7,066 bases of DNA from the NCBI GenBank assembly GCA_016867675.1, contig VGIZ01000027.1:1-7066 (forward strand), read 5' to 3'. Shown one piece after another: positions 4,073 through 7,066 of this stretch. Under the pieces are notes generated by a model. That model saw nothing but the letters and a program-made list of their open reading frames with translations. It searched no databases and was not told the DNA's origin. Positions within the stretch are counted from its first letter, which is position 1; every line of letters starts with the position of its first letter. The position numbers and the translations under genes were made by a program. The DNA is from Candidatus Aenigmatarchaeota archaeon (GTDB lineage: Archaea; Aenigmatarchaeota; Aenigmatarchaeia; QMZP01).

Positions 4073-4309
4073 TCAGGGTGTTAGATCCTGCACCTCTTCT
4101 TGCGAAAGGAACCTGAGTATCTCTTCCGGGGAAAGACACCTGACATAATTACCCCTGCTACATCTTTCAAAGTCCTCTGCTTCTCTCCTTATTTTATCAA
4201 GCGGTCCTCTATAAATCGCCACAACACCCTGAGCGTGCGGCGAGACTTCAAACCTGTCGCTATACAATGTGAAATATCCGGTCATATCCCTATGCACTAT
4301 GGCGAACAT
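4073..4309 (-). CDS. 78-aa protein of unknown function
   Basis: The frame starts at ATG 4309, directly after a good ribosome binding site (AGGTGGAGAT reaching the ATG), and ends at TGA 4073-4075. An open extension to 4432 exists but would overlap the NFACT gene and lacks these signals, so the short form is chosen. The protein opens with a strand-like segment MFAIVHRDMTGYFTLYSDRF, a second strand around GVVAIYRG, then an acidic/basic helix PLDKIRREAEDFERC and a final helix SPEEILRFLSQEEV. There are no membrane segments, and its two cysteines (residues 51 and 59) are not in a CxxC pair. I do not recognise the family. A separate TATA element at 4354-4365 just beyond the NFACT stop gives it its own promoter with a leader of about 24 nt, although read-through from NFACT is possible. 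Confidence 0.7.
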   Translation of the reverse strand: MFAIVHRDMTGYFTLYSDRFEVSPHAQGVVAIYRGPLDKIRREAEDFERCSRGNYVRCLSPEEILRFLSQEEVQDLTP

Positions 4310-4353
4310 ATCTCCACCTAAGATTTTCCTTTCCCAACTGTTTTTGGCAGAAA

Positions 4354-4365
4354 ATTTTATAAAAT
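4354..4365 (-). promoter_or_regulatory. TATA element of the 78-aa gene
   Basis: ATTTTATAAAAT is a perfect 12-bp palindrome that touches the NFACT stop codon. On the minus strand it would start transcription near 4334, leaving a short leader with the AGGTGG ribosome binding site at 4314-4319. This supports ATG 4309 as the start. Confidence 0.55.
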
Positions 4366-6743
4366 CAACCGACCAGGCTTCCCGCCCCGCCCGGCACGTG
4401 CCTCGCGAACTCATCAAGCGGCAGCGCCTCAATCGCGCGCCTGTGCTCGGGCATGCACCTGGCTAGTATGCCGTTCTTGACATCCTGCGCGAGCTCCTGC
4501 GCGGGCGTGCCGCCTGGCTGGATGGTCACGAAGTATTTGCATGACTTCCTGACAGGCATGAGCGGGCCTGCATAGACCCTCACTATGGTGGATGCGCCGA
4601 ACTCAGTCGCCTGCACGCCGATGGACAGCCTGACCTCAACCTTGTCATGAACCTGCGACGGCCTGCCGTAATACGAGCCCTTCGTCAGCTTCGCGCCGTC
4701 AGGGCTGTTCTTGCTCAGCGCGCCGGGCTTGAACTGCAGCACGTCAACCTCGCCGAAGCCTGCAGCCCACGCCTTGCTGTAGGCCGCCGCGAACTCCGCC
4801 GCCTCCTTGATGGTGAGCGGGCCGATGCTTCCTGGCTCGTCGGCTTTGGCGACAACAAAGGCAGCGCCATGGACATCCGCATGGAATGCAAGGTCGCCGT
4901 CCTTGAACCTGCTCTTGATTGCGCTCTCGTTCTGCACCGCGTTCTTGCCCGCGATGACTATGTTGCCCTCTGAGCTGATGAACCAGCGGTAGGTTTCATA
5001 CCATTTCCTTCTCTGCTTTCTTGTTGAAGGCACTCTCCTTCGGAGAGGTGAAACACTAATTGTAGTTCCAGACTCTCTTGGTTCAGCGCAGGTTTCGGGT
5101 TGCGCCATTACCTTGCTAACGGACCTGCTTGTTTCTCCTGCTAATTCAGGGGGTTTGGCTGGTTCTGGCGCCGGAAGCGCGATGACCTCCTTGCCGCTGA
5201 CGAGCTCCTGAAGCCTGCGTCGTTTGCTCTTTGGCTTTTCGGTTATTGGCTCTGGTTCTGAAACAGGTGCTGGCGGTTGTGCGGCGGGTTCAGGGGCTGG
5301 CTTGATTAATGTTTCGTATGCGACGGGCTCAGGATATGGAGCAGGTGCCGCCTTTTCTGGTTCTGCCTTCGGCTTGCGTTCCTTTGCTGCGGGGATTTTT
5401 GCGCCCGCGAGCGTTGCTTGGACTTCTTCGACGATTTTATCCATGGTCTTAGGCTCGGGTGCAGGCAGCTTTGGCTCCGGCGGCGGCAGCGCCTCAATCC
5501 TCTCAATCTTCTTCCTGAGCTTCTTCGCGCCCTCAAACATCAGGCCCGCATTCTCCTCAGGCGTCTTCCTGATGTCCAGCTCAACGCTGTTGCCTTCCAA
5601 GTCCACTACAATGATGCCCTCATTCTCCCGGATTTCCCTGATTGCCTTCGCCTCATGGCTTAATGACGATGCCAGCCGCTCCCTTATCTGCTGCCATGTG
5701 AAGCCGCCGTCCCTTGCCCTCCTCAGTCCGTCAAGGATGTTGCTGACGAGTATGTAGTTCCTGTAAATCAGCTGAGCCTTGGTGAACTTCTCCACCTTCC
5801 TCTCGGCGAGCAGCTCCTTTGCTTCTTCCCTTGCCTGCTCTATGCGCTCCACGCGCTCCGCCTCCTCCTTCGCAGCCTTTTCCTCTTCGGCGTGGATTGA
5901 GACCTTCTTCTCTTCTTCAATCTCTTTTGAGAAGAAGACGTCAAGCGCGTCTGAGAGCCCTGCAGCGTGCTTGTATCCCGCCTTCCTTGACTCGAGAGGG
6001 AAGGCTGAAACCATGTCCTTGTAGATGCAGGGCTCGGGCCTTGAGTTCAGGACTGCCTTGAGGACGTTGAACAGCCCGGTCGCCTCGTCCACCGTCACCC
6101 CTGATGCAGGCTTGTCATGCCTTATGCCTGCGCGGACGCACGCGTCCGCGGCATAGGTCCTGCCCAGCCCCAGCCTTGAAAGGGCTTCCAAGGCCGCGCC
6201 CTCTGACTTGGACACTTCCTGGAAGAAGTCCCATATCTCCATCTTCGTCAGGTCTGCTTGGCTCGGCGGGAATGCATAGCTGTCCTTGGGCTTGACCTCG
6301 CGGTGCTTCCAGCGCTGAACCTCCAGCGGCATGATGATGTTGTAGAACTTGTCGCAGAGTATGATGTTGCCCGGCGGCACGAACTCGAATATCAGTATGT
6401 TCTCGTCCGTCTCCACCTCGATTATCCTGTCGAAGCCGTGCTGGCGGATGTCGCGTATCTCGCGCCCCATCAGGTGCTTGCGCAGGAACATGCAGAAGTT
6501 GGGCGGCTCTTCCGGCGCTTCCATTCTTTCCGACGCCATGAACATGCGCTTATTGTCTGCGTAGAGAACCTGCTCACCGGAAGGTCCTGCCACGGAGGTG
6601 GCTCGTCTTGGGACATATATCTCGAATGCCAGCTGCTTCCTGCCGAACTGGTATATCGTCCTGAAGATACCGCCATTCAGCCTGCTGTTCAGCTCCTGCG
6701 CCAGGAACCTGAAATCCAGCGAAGAAAGCTCGTTGTTGTCCAT
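4365..6743 (-). CDS. Rqc2/RqcH/NEMF-family NFACT protein (ribosome-associated quality control)
   Basis: The 792-residue protein has NFACT domain order. The NFACT-N domain covers about 1-230, opening MDNNELSSLDFRFLAQELN, with the family's Asp-Arg pair D105-R106 in GFDRII. A helical/coiled-coil region spans about 270-418, including ENAGLMFEGAKKLRKKIERIE. A low-complexity Pro/Ala/Glu/Lys linker runs about 419-570, then the NFACT-R RNA-binding domain (former DUF814) from about 580, with KWYETYRWFISSEGNIVIAG, FHADVHGA and EAAEFAAAYSKAW. The C-terminal extension typical of archaeal members ends in a VPGG motif. Relatives bind peptidyl-tRNA on stalled 60S/50S subunits and recruit tRNA to extend the nascent chain (CAT or Ala tails). 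The conserved D-R pair suggests that tRNA function is retained. From memory the linker makes it longer than usual archaeal members. ATG 6743 is supported by a TATA-like element near 6773-6780 and GGGGTT just upstream. Confidence 0.93.
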   Translation of the reverse strand: MDNNELSSLDFRFLAQELNSRLNGGIFRTIYQFGRKQLAFEIYVPRRATSVAGPSGEQVLYADNKRMFMASERMEAPEEPPNFCMFLRKHLMGREIRDIRQHGFDRIIEVETDENILIFEFVPPGNIILCDKFYNIIMPLEVQRWKHREVKPKDSYAFPPSQADLTKMEIWDFFQEVSKSEGAALEALSRLGLGRTYAADACVRAGIRHDKPASGVTVDEATGLFNVLKAVLNSRPEPCIYKDMVSAFPLESRKAGYKHAAGLSDALDVFFSKEIEEEKKVSIHAEEEKAAKEEAERVERIEQAREEAKELLAERKVEKFTKAQLIYRNYILVSNILDGLRRARDGGFTWQQIRERLASSLSHEAKAIREIRENEGIIVVDLEGNSVELDIRKTPEENAGLMFEGAKKLRKKIERIEALPPPEPKLPAPEPKTMDKIVEEVQATLAGAKIPAAKERKPKAEPEKAAPAPYPEPVAYETLIKPAPEPAAQPPAPVSEPEPITEKPKSKRRRLQELVSGKEVIALPAPEPAKPPELAGETSRSVSKVMAQPETCAEPRESGTTISVSPLRRRVPSTRKQRRKWYETYRWFISSEGNIVIAGKNAVQNESAIKSRFKDGDLAFHADVHGAAFVVAKADEPGSIGPLTIKEAAEFAAAYSKAWAAGFGEVDVLQFKPGALSKNSPDGAKLTKGSYYGRPSQVHDKVEVRLSIGVQATEFGASTIVRVYAGPLMPVRKSCKYFVTIQPGGTPAQELAQDVKNGILARCMPEHRRAIEALPLDEFARHVPGGAGSLVG

Positions 6744-6751
6744 ATGAACCC

Positions 6752-6780
6752 CTATTATAATAGTGGAAATTGCTTATATT
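6752..6780 (-). promoter_or_regulatory. NFACT promoter with 12-bp palindrome
   Basis: AATATAAG on the minus strand (6773-6780) is a TATA-like element about 33 nt before ATG 6743, implying a leader of only a few nt. Between it and the gene, CTATTATAATAG (6752-6763) is a perfect palindrome at the expected transcription start. It could be a regulator site or simply A+T-rich initiator sequence. Confidence 0.4.
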
Positions 6781-6788
6781 GAGTTCGG

Positions 6789-6797
6789 TTATTAAAG
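6789..6797 (+). promoter_or_regulatory. TATA element of the nucleotidyltransferase gene
   Basis: TTATTAAAG here is the same motif seen upstream of other genes in the window. It predicts transcription start near 6818-6820, which is also the position of an in-frame ATG (6820). The NFACT and nucleotidyltransferase genes are divergent and share the 6744-6870 spacer. Confidence 0.55.
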
Positions 6798-6870
6798 CAT
6801 TCTCGGACAAGAGTTTTTCATGTGCGCTGCTGCTGGCAGGCACACATTAAGCTTTGACTTGGGTGATAAT

Positions 6871-7066
6871 GTGCATGCCGTGATTCTCGCGGAGGGCGAG
6901 GGCGTGCGGCTGAGGCCGCTCACCGAGACGACGCCCAAGCCGCTGCTCAAGGTCGCCGGAATCCCGCTCATACAATACACCATAGAGCTTTTCGAGCAGC
7001 ACGGCATCAAGGACATCATCATCTGCACGTCATACAAGCGCGAGATGATAAGGGAGGCGCTCGGCG
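6871..7066 (+). CDS. Sugar-phosphate nucleotidyltransferase, N-terminus (partial)
   Basis: Sixty-five codons are visible before the right edge. The first residues, HAVILAEGEGVRLRPLTETT followed by PKPLLKVAGIPLI, are the nucleotide-binding signature of the GlmU/RfbA-type NTP-transferase family (LAxGxGxRLRPLT, PKP, GxP). These enzymes couple a sugar 1-phosphate to an NTP to make an activated sugar for glycan or cell-surface synthesis; which sugar cannot be told from this part. The common LAAGxGTR is LAEGEGVR here, a modest deviation. GTG 6871 is preferred because it gives the family's usual N-terminus and is preceded by GGTGAT (6862-6867), although only 3 nt separate them. An in-frame ATG at 6820 coincides with the predicted transcription start and would add 17 residues (MCAAAGRHTLSFDLGDN) with no counterpart in the family as I know it. 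Confidence 0.88.
   Translation, partial: MHAVILAEGEGVRLRPLTETTPKPLLKVAGIPLIQYTIELFEQHGIKDIIICTSYKREMIREALG

Noticed and set aside
4310..4432. Upstream extension of the 78-aa gene
   Set aside because: It would overlap the NFACT coding end, crosses the TATA element at 4354-4365, and lacks a ribosome binding site; ATG 4309 has a strong one.
5224..5757. 177-codon plus-strand frame
   Set aside because: It is the antisense image of the Pro/Ala-rich NFACT linker (Gly/Ser-rich peptide); long antisense frames are expected opposite such composition.
1..7066. CRISPR array or insertion sequence
   Set aside because: No regularly spaced repeats, and no transposase or integrase reading frame is visible on either strand.

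Overview
The window reads as archaeal chromosome. The indicators are an archaeal-type Rqc2/NEMF (NFACT) protein, an archaeal Fic/Doc subfamily member, a tRNA gene without an encoded CCA, TATA-type promoters (variants of TTTATTAAAG or its reverse) about 25 nt before start codons with little or no leader, and GGTGAT/GGTGG-type ribosome binding sites on genes that have a leader or lie inside operons. The small dense genes and the two-cysteine-pair miniproteins would suit a small-genome (for example DPANN-like) archaeon, but that placement is inference; no marker gene here fixes the lineage.

Layout, left to right. 1-110: start of a minus-strand gene running off the left edge. 171-252: tRNA-Ser(GGA) on the minus strand, preceded by a leader with a strong hairpin and a partial duplicate of the tRNA 5' end. 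394-770: minus-strand pair of cysteine-pair miniproteins (62 and 57 aa; the second is easily missed). 920-1342: Nudix hydrolase with a complete Nudix box. 1405-1859: a Fic/Doc-type protein followed by a 4-nt-overlapping 30-codon ORF. 1873-2850: DHH/DHHA1 phosphoesterase, probably in the same transcription unit. 2847-3951: convergent HEPN and wHTH-nucleotidyltransferase (MNT) pair with its own promoter and a palindromic operator candidate on the start codon. 3978-4037: a short fragment matching the 3' end of the DHH gene. 4073-4309: a 78-aa orphan protein. 4365-6743: Rqc2/NEMF homologue with a long Pro/Ala/Glu linker. 6871-7066: start of a sugar-phosphate nucleotidyltransferase, divergent from the NFACT gene.

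Functionally there is a translation and RNA housekeeping theme (tRNA-Ser, NFACT ribosome quality control, possibly the DHH phosphoesterase and Nudix enzyme) interrupted by two toxin-antitoxin-like modules, Fic/Doc plus a tiny partner and MNT-HEPN. The most striking structural observation is that the MNT-HEPN cassette lies between two copies of the DHH gene's 3' end (19 nt identical, 25 nt with two mismatches, 1184 bp apart). This suggests it arrived as a cassette that replaced the end of the DHH gene and displaced the old end downstream.
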